Assembly (NCBI GenBank): GCA_000824845.1
Contig: CCNC01000028.1
Coordinates: forward strand, 1 to 32,349
DNA: 32,349 bases
Source of the DNA: Mesorhizobium sp. ORS 3359
GTDB taxonomy: Bacteria > Pseudomonadota > Alphaproteobacteria > Rhizobiales > Rhizobiaceae
Direction of reading: 5' to 3'
Made by a program: the position numbers and the translations under genes. Under the pieces are notes generated by a model, which was given only the letters and a program-made list of their open reading frames with translations, was not told the DNA's origin and made no database searches. Shown here piece after piece: positions 1 to 8,236 of the stretch (position 1 is the first letter of the stretch; each line of letters starts with the position of its first letter).

Positions 1-20
1 ACAAGGGGGGAGATTGGCAG
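1..20. repeat. Truncated copy of dispersed palindromic repeat at window edge
   Basis: The first bases read ACAAGGGGGGAGATTGG, which is the right arm of the C-tract/G-tract palindrome found complete elsewhere (for example 28326-28350). The left arm would lie outside the window. Positions 21-80 hold nothing I can recognise. Confidence 0.6.
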
Positions 21-80
21 CTCTGGCGCCCCGCGCAATCTTGCGGCATCGGCGATTGGCGAAAGCCGGCGTGACGTCTG

Positions 81-127
81 ATCCCCCCCCTTGTGGGGGA
101 GATGTCCGGCAGGGCAGAGGGGGGCGC
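81..127. repeat. Dispersed intergenic repeat (C8-TTGT-G5 palindrome plus tail)
   Basis: A C-tract, TTGT loop and GTGGGGGAGAT arm are followed by the tail TGTCCGGCAG, two variable bases, and CAGAGGGGGGCGC. The same arm-plus-tail unit occurs in inverted orientation at 32226-32275, differing at only a few bases. It is intergenic and palindromic with no plausible protein product. Positions 128-255 are otherwise featureless leader for the VOC gene. Confidence 0.75.
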
Positions 128-255
128 CGTAGAGCGCTGACCTCGACTGTCAGTAGCCGTTTGCCGAGCTTCTGGAACCGCGATGTCATCCGCGATATCG
201 ACAGTGTCGGCGTACCGTTTGTTTCATGTGCGCCACCAAGGGAGGAGCTCGTCCT

Positions 256-642
256 GTGATCGACCACCTGGGCATCATCGTTTCCGATTTCGACGCGTCG
301 AAATCCTTCTATGACAAGGCGATGGCGCCGTTGGGAGCTTCGCTGCTCTACATGGTGCCGCAGGAATATACCGGCGGCGCCAAGGTCGGCGGCTATGGCC
401 GCGACCGGCCGGTGTTCTGGGTGAGCGACAGCACGGACAAGCCGAGATCAGCCCAGCACATCGCCTTCACCGCGCGCAGCCGCGCCGAGGTCGACGCTTT
501 CCATGCCGCAGCGCTTGCCGCTGGCGGCCGGGACAATGGCGGGCCGGGCCTGCGTCCGCACTATCATCCGAACTACTACGGCGCCTTCGTCTTCGATCCC
601 GACGGCAACAATGTCGAGGCGGTCTGCCATGATCCGGAGTGA
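256..642 (+). CDS. VOC family (glyoxalase/bleomycin-resistance fold) protein
   Basis: A 128-residue protein with a single vicinal-oxygen-chelate fold of two beta-alpha-beta-beta-beta modules. It opens with VIDHLGIIVSDFDASKSFY, has QHIAFTARSRAEVDAFH in the middle and ends in FDPDGNNVEAVCH. The His of IDHLG, the His of QHIAF and the Glu of NVEAV are the usual VOC metal ligands. I chose the GTG at 256 because a GGAGGAG ribosome site lies at 241-247 with good spacing; an upstream ATG at 226 would put non-homologous residues before the fold. Related proteins include lactoylglutathione lyase-like and dioxygenase-like enzymes, but the substrate cannot be told. It stands 33 bp before the GFA pair and may be co-transcribed with it. 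Confidence 0.88.
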   Translation: MIDHLGIIVSDFDASKSFYDKAMAPLGASLLYMVPQEYTGGAKVGGYGRDRPVFWVSDSTDKPRSAQHIAFTARSRAEVDAFHAAALAAGGRDNGGPGLRPHYHPNYYGAFVFDPDGNNVEAVCHDPE

Positions 643-675
643 GCCCCTAAGGCAGCCCATGAAACGGAGTGAGCG

Positions 676-1163
676 ATGAGCCTCGACAACCGGCCGATCT
701 ACACCGGCGGCTGCCAGTGCGGCGCCGTGCGCTTCCGCGTCGAAGGCGGGCTGGGCGACGCCTCGGTCTGCCATTGCCGCATGTGCCAGAAGGCGAGCGG
801 CAATTTCTATCTGCCGCTGGTGTCGGTGCGCGGCGCCACGCTCGACTGGACGCGCGGCGAGCCGAAACGCTTCCGTTCGTCCAACGCCGCCTGGCGCGGC
901 TTCTGCGCCGAATGCGGCACGCCTCTGACCTTCGAGGCGCCCGACGGTATCGCATTGGCGATCGCCGCCTTCGACGACCCGACCTGCATCGCGCCGACCA
1001 TCCAGTGGGGGACGGAGGCGAAGCTTCCCTATGTCGACGGCATCCCCAAGCTGCCGTCCGAGGACACGATGGCCGATATCGCCTCTGCGCCTTACCTCGC
1101 CGAGCTCGTCTCCTATCAGCATCCAGACCACGACACCGACCAATGGCCGCCGGAGGAAAGACC

Positions 1164-1167
<4 letters not shown>
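676..1167 (+). CDS. GFA domain (Mss4-like, CENP-V/GFA) zinc protein, copy 1
   Basis: A 163-residue protein of the glutathione-dependent formaldehyde-activating (GFA) family. The zinc-binding cysteines are all visible: CQCG near residue 13, CHCRMCQ near residue 34 and CAECGTPL near residue 76. The family holds two structural zincs in a Mss4-like fold; some members have been proposed to bind S-hydroxymethylglutathione, but most have no proven activity. The stop overlaps the start of the next GFA gene by four bases (ATGA at 1164-1167), so the two are translationally coupled. The C-terminal YQHPDHDTDQWPPEE tail is shared with copy 2, showing a tandem duplication. It is probably cytoplasmic. Confidence 0.92.
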
Positions 1168-2605
<1,438 letters not shown>

Positions 2606-2655
2606 CGCACGTTTGCGCTCCACGGTGATGGATCGCAACCTTTCGAGCTACAGCC

Positions 2656-4272
2656 ATGACAAAGCAACGCCTCTATCTCTTCGACACGACGCTCCGCGAC
2701 GGCCAGCAGACGCCGGGCATCGACTTTTCCGTCGAGGACAAGATCGCCATCGCGAAGCTGCTCGACGCGTTCGGGATCGACTATGTCGAGGGCGGTTATC
2801 CGGGCGCCAATCCGACCGACACCGCCTTTTTCCAGAAGAAGCGGACGGAAAGCGCGAAATTCGTCGCCTTCGGCATGACCAAGCGTGCCGGGGTCTCGGC
2901 CTCCAACGATCCGGGCTTGGCGGCGCTGGTGCAGTCGAAGTCGGACGCCATCTGCTTTGTCGCCAAGAGCTGGGACTATCATGTGCGCGTGGCGCTCGGC
3001 TGCACCAATGAGGAGAACCTGGAATCGATCAAGGCCTCGGTCGAAACGGCGGTGGCCGCCGGCAAGGAAGCGATGGTCGACTGCGAGCATTTCTTCGACG
3101 GCTTCAAGGCCAACCCCGATTACGCGCTGGCCTGCGCCAGGACCGCCTATGGAGCCGGCGCGCGTTGGGTCGTGTTGTGCGACACCAATGGCGGCACGCA
3201 GCCTTCGGAAGTGCGCGAAATCGTCGGCAAGGTGATCGCCGGCGGCATCCCGGGCGACCATCTCGGCATCCATGCGCATGACGACACTGGACAGGCGGTG
3301 GCCAATTCGCTGGCCGCCGTAGAAGCTGGTGTGCGCCAGATCCAAGGCACGTTGAACGGCATCGGCGAGCGCTGCGGCAACGCCAATCTGATCACCATCA
3401 TCCCGACGCTTTCGCTGAAGCCCGCCTTCGCCGACCGCTTCGAAACCGGCATTTCGGCGGAGGATCTGACTGGAATATCCAGGCTTTCCCGTGCCTTCGA
3501 CGAATTGCTCAACCGCGCGCCGGAAGCGCAGGCGCCCTATGTCGGCTCCTCAGCCTTCGCCACCAAGGCCGGCATCCATGCCTCCGCGCTTGCCAAGGAG
3601 CCGGCGACCTACGAGCACGTGCCGCCGGAAGCCGTCGGCAATCGCCGCCGCGTCATGGTCTCCGATCAGGGCGGCAAGGCCAATTTCCTCGCCGAGCTGA
3701 AGCGGCGCGGCATCGACGTACCGAAGGACGACAACCGGCTCGACTCCCTGATCGCCGTCGTCAAGGAGCGCGAGGCCGAAGGCTATGCTTATGAAGGCGC
3801 CGACGCGTCCTTCGAGCTGCTCGCGCGAAAAATGCTGCATGGCTTGCCGGAGTTCTTCAACGTCACCTCCTTCCGCTGCATGGTCGAGCGCCGCTTCGAT
3901 GCCAACGGCAATCTGAAGACCGTCTCCGAGGCGATCGTGAAGGTCGAGGTCGATGGCGAGGAGAAGATGTCGGTGGCGGAAGGCCACGGCCCGGTCAACG
4001 CGCTCGACATCGCGCTGCGCAAGGACCTCGGCAAATACCAGAGCGAGATCGTCGACCTCGAGCTCGCCGACTTCAAGGTGCGTATCCTCAATGGCGGCAC
4101 CGAGGCCATCACGCGCGTCCTGGTCGAATCGCACGACTCCACCGGCGCCCGCTGGTGGACGGTCGGTGTGTCGGAAAACATCATCGACGCCTCCTTCCAG
4201 GCGCTGATGGATTCGATCGTCTATAAATTGATGAAGAACCGCGAGATGGCTGGACTGGTGGCGGCGGAGTAG
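2656..4272 (+). CDS. cimA: Citramalate synthase
   Basis: A 538-residue DRE-TIM metallolyase with a C-terminal LeuA-type regulatory domain, the length expected for the CimA branch. The catalytic-strand motif DTTLRDGQQTPG is at about 10-21, metal ligands His206 and His208 lie in IHAHDDTGQ, and GTLNGIGERCGNANL is the conserved synthase signature. Family members condense acetyl-CoA with pyruvate to (R)-citramalate, a threonine-independent route to 2-ketobutyrate and isoleucine. Homocitrate synthase and isopropylmalate synthase are close relatives, but the length and the GERCGNANL context favour CimA. It starts 50 bp after pip and may be separately transcribed. Feedback inhibition by isoleucine through the C-terminal domain (about 395-530) is expected from the family. 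Confidence 0.92.
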   Translation: MTKQRLYLFDTTLRDGQQTPGIDFSVEDKIAIAKLLDAFGIDYVEGGYPGANPTDTAFFQKKRTESAKFVAFGMTKRAGVSASNDPGLAALVQSKSDAICFVAKSWDYHVRVALGCTNEENLESIKASVETAVAAGKEAMVDCEHFFDGFKANPDYALACARTAYGAGARWVVLCDTNGGTQPSEVREIVGKVIAGGIPGDHLGIHAHDDTGQAVANSLAAVEAGVRQIQGTLNGIGERCGNANLITIIPTLSLKPAFADRFETGISAEDLTGISRLSRAFDELLNRAPEAQAPYVGSSAFATKAGIHASALAKEPATYEHVPPEAVGNRRRVMVSDQGGKANFLAELKRRGIDVPKDDNRLDSLIAVVKEREAEGYAYEGADASFELLARKMLHGLPEFFNVTSFRCMVERRFDANGNLKTVSEAIVKVEVDGEEKMSVAEGHGPVNALDIALRKDLGKYQSEIVDLELADFKVRILNGGTEAITRVLVESHDSTGARWWTVGVSENIIDASFQALMDSIVYKLMKNREMAGLVAAE

Positions 4273-4286
4273 GAGGATTCGGACCG

Positions 4287-5120
4287 TCAGCCGGCTCGAT
4301 AGTCGGCATCATAACCGAACCGCCTGAAATCCTCCGCATAGGCCCGCCTGACCTGATCAACCAGCGGCCGCGTCCACGCAATTCCTGGCGTAGGGGAAGA
4401 CTGGTTGAGCGGTTTTGCCAGCGAGTTTCGAATTTCCTCCGAAGCGCCTAATCGGGCCAAGACAGGATTCAAGCCCTCGGCCAGGGATTCGAGCTTTATA
4501 ATCTCGATCCTGAAGTCGCTCGAATTCGGAATTATTGCTGACATTAGGCCCCAATGGCCGTTCTTGCCGAGAGCAGCCGTTGTGCAGGCGCCTTTGACGA
4601 AGCTGTCGAAAGACAGTCGGTCTCGGTCAATGTCGGACGAGGACAATAAGGTCATGTCGCCCATCAATTGCTCAATCAATCCGGTATTTCCTGGGTCGGA
4701 TAGTTTGAGCTTATAGAATTTGTTCAGATAACATGACCGCAATCTGGCGAATGGATTTCTCACCACGGAAAAAATCAGCGTCTCCGGGTCGCGCAGCAGC
4801 GATTCGAACAGTTTTACGCCGACGTCGCTCGGGGCAAGCAGTCCGGATTTTCGACGCGAATGATATGCCTCGGGATCGTCATCATGGTTGATTCCGTAGG
4901 CGCAGATCGAAAGCAGCCGCTTGACTGTGGTGCAACCCGCCTTGGGTACTTCCACATAGATCAGCTTTCGGTCCGGGAAAACGTGAAAGAAGTAATCGAT
5001 ATCTGTTGTTGCGCGGTAAGCCCGATAGGCGACCGAGTCGGCCAGATGACGCCTGAGCCCAAGCTGTGCTCGAAAGAAAGTATACTTTCTATTCTTTATG
5101 GCACTTGTCAGGCGCGACAT
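4287..5120 (-). CDS. Sulfotransferase family 2-type protein, probably horizontally acquired
   Basis: A 277-residue protein resembling Golgi-type carbohydrate sulfotransferases (PF03567-like). The 5'-phosphosulfate loop is visible as KLIYVEVPKAGCTTVKRLL (about 52-70) and the 3'-phosphate site as FSVVRNPFARLRSCY. Such enzymes transfer sulfate from PAPS to polysaccharide or glycolipid acceptors. The coding sequence is markedly richer in A and T than its neighbours, with codons such as AAA, TTT, ATT and TTA that flanking genes avoid, and it lies between core genes cimA and rarD in opposite orientation to both. Transfer into this site is therefore likely. It is not the Nod-factor sulfotransferase NodH as far as I can judge; no nod genes are near. 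The acceptor is unknown. Confidence 0.8.
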   Translation of the reverse strand: MSRLTSAIKNRKYTFFRAQLGLRRHLADSVAYRAYRATTDIDYFFHVFPDRKLIYVEVPKAGCTTVKRLLSICAYGINHDDDPEAYHSRRKSGLLAPSDVGVKLFESLLRDPETLIFSVVRNPFARLRSCYLNKFYKLKLSDPGNTGLIEQLMGDMTLLSSSDIDRDRLSFDSFVKGACTTAALGKNGHWGLMSAIIPNSSDFRIEIIKLESLAEGLNPVLARLGASEEIRNSLAKPLNQSSPTPGIAWTRPLVDQVRRAYAEDFRRFGYDADYRAG

Positions 5121-5348
5121 TGAAGGGCTCCAGAATCACTTCATATTAGAATTCCCCCAAGCGCTAAAATGAGGCTATTACTACGAGCTGGCTATCGCAA
5201 ACAGAAAATTCTGTAGGCGGAGGCGAATTGTGATGCGGCGCCACGGAAAGGAAGCGGTCCCGGCCCGCTGAGCCATCACCAAAACTCCGTTGATCCATCA
5301 TAATTTTGTGATGGTCTTGGGCGATCCGCTGGGCCATAGCGTTGGGCC
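5121..5348. other. AT-richer intergenic region with CCATCAC/GTGATGG inverted repeats
   Basis: The 228-base gap upstream of both the sulfotransferase and rarD keeps the lower GC of the sulfotransferase to about 5220. A CCATCA-N8-TGATGG hairpin lies at 5295-5314, and a second CCATCAC at 5273-5279 could compete for the same GTGATGG arm. It must hold promoters for both divergent genes, but I cannot place them confidently. Confidence 0.4.
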
Positions 5349-6275
5349 ATGGTCACCGCTACAGCCGATCTCGATCAAGACGCCAAGGGCCGCCGCGGCT
5401 TCCTTCTGGCGCTTGGCGCTTACTTCCTCTGGGGGCTCTTGCCGTTCTACATGAAGGCGGTGGCGCATCTGCCGCTTGCCGAGGTGATCGCCAACCGCGT
5501 CGTCTGGTCGGTGCCGATCGCGGCGGCGGTGCTGATCTGGGCCGGCCGCACCGCCGACTTCAAGGCGGCGATCCGTTCGCCCAAAAGCCTTGCCATGGCG
5601 GCACTGACGGCGGTGCTGATCTCCGTCAACTGGGGCATCTATGTCTGGGCGATCGCGGTCGACCGCACCGTGGAGACCGCGCTCGGCTATTACGTCAACC
5701 CGCTGGTCAATGTCGTCGTCGGCGCCGTGCTGCTCGGCGAGCGGCTCGACCGGCTCCAGATCGCGGCTGTCGCGCTGGCCGCCGTCGCGGTGACGGTGCT
5801 GACCGTCGAGGCGGGCAAATTGCCCTGGGTGTCGCTGGCGCTCGCCTTCTCCTTCGCCGCCTACGGCTTCTTCCGCAAGACCCTGCCGATCGGCCCGAGC
5901 CAGGGCTTCCTGCTCGAAGTGCTGCTGCTCTCAATGCCGGCGCTCTGCTACATCGTCTACCTGATTGCCACCGGCCAGGATCACCTCATCTCCAGCACCC
6001 GTTCCGACACGGCCTTGCTGATCGGCTGCGGCCCGATAACCGCGGTACCGCTCCTGCTGTTTGCCTTCGGCGCCAGGCTGCTGCGGCTGTCGACCATCGG
6101 CATCATGCAATATATCGCGCCGACCATGGTGTTCCTGATCGCCGTGCTGATCTTCGACGAGCCGTTCGGCACCACACAGGCCATCGCTTTCGCGCTGATC
6201 TGGATGGCGCTGGCGATGTACAGCTGGTCGATGTTCAGGGGCCGCGAGGTGCGGCCGGCGTCGCCCGCGAGGTAA
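5349..6275 (+). CDS. rarD: EamA-type inner-membrane transporter RarD
   Basis: A 308-residue drug/metabolite-transporter protein with about ten hydrophobic segments and two EamA halves. It begins GFLLALGAYFLWGLLPFYMKAVAHLPLAEVIANRVVWSVP, the characteristic RarD N-terminus, followed by NWGIYVWAIAVDRTVETALGYYVNPLVNVVVGAVLLGERL. The second half contains QYIAPTMVFLIAVLIFDEPF, also diagnostic. RarD was named from chloramphenicol-resistance work, but its natural substrate is unsettled. The ATG at 5349 has only a weak ribosome site (TTGGG). A glutathione S-transferase follows after 58 bp in the same direction, so the pair could be co-transcribed. Confidence 0.93.
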   Translation: MVTATADLDQDAKGRRGFLLALGAYFLWGLLPFYMKAVAHLPLAEVIANRVVWSVPIAAAVLIWAGRTADFKAAIRSPKSLAMAALTAVLISVNWGIYVWAIAVDRTVETALGYYVNPLVNVVVGAVLLGERLDRLQIAAVALAAVAVTVLTVEAGKLPWVSLALAFSFAAYGFFRKTLPIGPSQGFLLEVLLLSMPALCYIVYLIATGQDHLISSTRSDTALLIGCGPITAVPLLLFAFGARLLRLSTIGIMQYIAPTMVFLIAVLIFDEPFGTTQAIAFALIWMALAMYSWSMFRGREVRPASPAR

Positions 6276-6333
6276 GCAAAGGTAGGAGACGGCTTTCCGT
6301 CCGCAACGCCGTCGAACAGGGGAGGGGCGCCCG

Positions 6334-7020
6334 ATGTACGTTCTGCATATCGGCAACAAGAACTATTCGTCGTGGTCGCTGCGGCCATGGCTGCTGATGC
6401 GTGTCCTCGGCATTCCCTTCGACGAGCGGCTGACGCCATTCCCGGCCGGGCCGAGTTTCGACCGCTACAGGCAGTTTTCGCCAAATGGCCGCGTGCCCTG
6501 CCTTGTCGATGACGGTTGGGCGGTCTGGGATTCGCTCTCGATCGTCGAATATCTCGCCGAACGCCATCCGGGCGTCTGGCCGGCGGATGCGAAGGCGCGC
6601 GCCTGGGCGCGCTCGGCCGCCGCCGAGATGCATTCGAGCTTCACCGCGCTGCGCAACGACTGCCCGATGAGTTGCGGCGTGCGCGTCGAGCCGTTGCCGA
6701 TGTCCGCCGCGCTGAAGCACGACCTCTTTCGCATGGGAGACTTGTGGAACGATGGCCTTTCGCGTTTCGGTGGGCCGTTCCTGGCCGGCGACCGTTTTGG
6801 CGCTGTCGATGCCTTCTTCGCCCCCATCGCGTTCAGGGCGCAGTCCTACGGCCTGCCTTTCGAAGGTGAAGCGGCTGACTATCCGCGGCGGCTGCTCGAC
6901 CTGCCGGCCATGCGTGTATGGTACGAGGCCGGCCTCGCCGAGACATGGCGCGAACCCGGCCACGAAGCCGAAGTCGCTGCTGCGGGCACGATCGTCGAGG
7001 ATCTGCGGGCAACTGCGTAG
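6334..7020 (+). CDS. Glutathione S-transferase family protein
   Basis: A 228-residue cytosolic GST. The thioredoxin-like N-terminal domain carries NKNYSSWSLRPWLLM with the candidate catalytic Ser near residue 11-12, GRVPCL with the cis-proline, and DSLSIVEYLAERHP, the glutathione gamma-glutamyl contact. The all-helical C-terminal domain (about 90-228) includes the FLAGDRFGAVDAFFAPIAFR N-capping motif. A GGGGAGGGG ribosome site stands before the ATG. It could conjugate or de-glutathionylate small electrophiles; substrate not predictable. It converges with the cation transporter, leaving only 11 bp between stops. Confidence 0.92.
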   Translation: MYVLHIGNKNYSSWSLRPWLLMRVLGIPFDERLTPFPAGPSFDRYRQFSPNGRVPCLVDDGWAVWDSLSIVEYLAERHPGVWPADAKARAWARSAAAEMHSSFTALRNDCPMSCGVRVEPLPMSAALKHDLFRMGDLWNDGLSRFGGPFLAGDRFGAVDAFFAPIAFRAQSYGLPFEGEAADYPRRLLDLPAMRVWYEAGLAETWREPGHEAEVAAAGTIVEDLRATA

Positions 7021-7031
7021 TCCCGATTGCT

Positions 7032-8027
7032 TCAGACCCGCCCCAGCCGTCGCACGATCTTGTAAACAATGCCGGCAATGACGACCGAGATCGCCGTCAC
7101 CACCCAAAAACCGTGCGGCGTGTCGACCAGCGGCAAGCCGCCGACATTCATGCCGAACAGGCCGGAGATGATGGTCATCGGCAACAGCACCGCCGTCATG
7201 ACGGAGAGGATGTAGAGCAGCTGGTTCGACTGCTCGGTGAGCTTCGCCATCAGCTCGTCCTGCAGCAGCCGCGTGCGCGCCTGCAACTGCTCGCTGTCGT
7301 GATGCAGCGTGTACGCCCGGTGCGAGAGGCGTGTGGCCATGTCGTTGATCGGGTCGGGCAGGTCGTTGCGATGCGAATGGTCGAGGTGGCGGAAAAGGCT
7401 GGTGAGCGTCGCCATCTGCCGGTGGATCAGCACCAGCTGCCGGCGCGCGTCGACCAGCGCCTGGCGTTCATTGTGCCATGCATCGCACACGATGCGGTCC
7501 TCGATGCCGTCGAGCGTGTCGCCCATCTTGTCGAGCTCGGCCGCCATGCCGTCGAGCGACTGGCCCATCACCGCCTCGATCAATTCGGCCGGCGTGCGGA
7601 ATTTCCGCGTTCCGCTCTCCACCAGCTTGCGGATCTTGTCGACCGATTCCAGCGGCTGCTTGCGGGCGCCGACCAGCATCTTGTCGTTGAAGGCGAAGCG
7701 GAAATGCGTGAGTCCGCGCGCCTCGGCAAAATCGTGCCTGAGGTCCGGCAGGTCGCCATAGAGGAAGTCGTCCTCGAAATCGATCTGGCAGCCATGGCTT
7801 GGCGACAGGAAGGCGTCGCGCACCGGCGCCGGCAGCGCCGTCTCGGCGCCGATCTCGTGGCGGGCGCGCATGTCGGTGATCTGGTAGCTGCGCCAGATCC
7901 AATGCGCCTCGGCGGGATCCGCGGTGCGGGAACCGTCCGCCTTGAAATGGTAGATGAAGAACAGCCCGTGCTCGTCCGGCAGATAGGGCGAGAGATCAGT
8001 GCCTTCAGCGGGGAGGGCGATGTTCAT
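7032..8027 (-). CDS. zntB: CorA-superfamily cation transporter, ZntB-like
   Basis: A roughly 331-residue protein with a long cytoplasmic N-terminal domain and two C-terminal membrane helices, the CorA/ZntB plan. The selectivity motif after the first helix reads GMNVGGLP, the form seen in ZntB-type members rather than the usual CorA GMNF. ZntB proteins move Zn2+ across the inner membrane. I chose the ATG at 8027 (MNIALPAEGTDLSPY) because it gives the normal family length; an in-frame ATG at 8090 would add 21 low-complexity residues. Neither start has a strong ribosome site. The 209 bases between it and the next gene upstream hold nothing else I recognise. Confidence 0.87.
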   Translation of the reverse strand: MNIALPAEGTDLSPYLPDEHGLFFIYHFKADGSRTADPAEAHWIWRSYQITDMRARHEIGAETALPAPVRDAFLSPSHGCQIDFEDDFLYGDLPDLRHDFAEARGLTHFRFAFNDKMLVGARKQPLESVDKIRKLVESGTRKFRTPAELIEAVMGQSLDGMAAELDKMGDTLDGIEDRIVCDAWHNERQALVDARRQLVLIHRQMATLTSLFRHLDHSHRNDLPDPINDMATRLSHRAYTLHHDSEQLQARTRLLQDELMAKLTEQSNQLLYILSVMTAVLLPMTIISGLFGMNVGGLPLVDTPHGFWVVTAISVVIAGIVYKIVRRLGRV

Positions 8028-8236
8028 GGCGGCTTCGCCGGTTCTCGATGCGGTCGCGGTCGCGGGGGGCGGCCACGGCAAACCTACCATGGCGGTTGCC
8101 GCCTGGTGTGACAGTTTGATGACCGGGCTTTCGGCATGCCCCCGCTCGGCAGGGCTGTCCTGTCGTTTGCGCTTGCCGAACGGGTCGTGCAGCCGGCAAC
8201 GGCCCGGTCAAATGGTGGGTCGGTGAGCCGGCATCG

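Noticed and set aside
14..259. Possible small gene before the VOC gene
   Set aside because: It runs through a dispersed palindromic repeat, has no ribosome site and overlaps the well-supported GTG start region.
4287..5120. Nod-factor sulfotransferase NodH
   Set aside because: The motif spacing is that of carbohydrate sulfotransferase family 2, and no nod box or other nodulation gene is near.
6918..8111. Forward frame opposite the ZntB-like gene
   Set aside because: It overlaps the end of the GST and has a His/Arg/Gln-rich composition with no family match.
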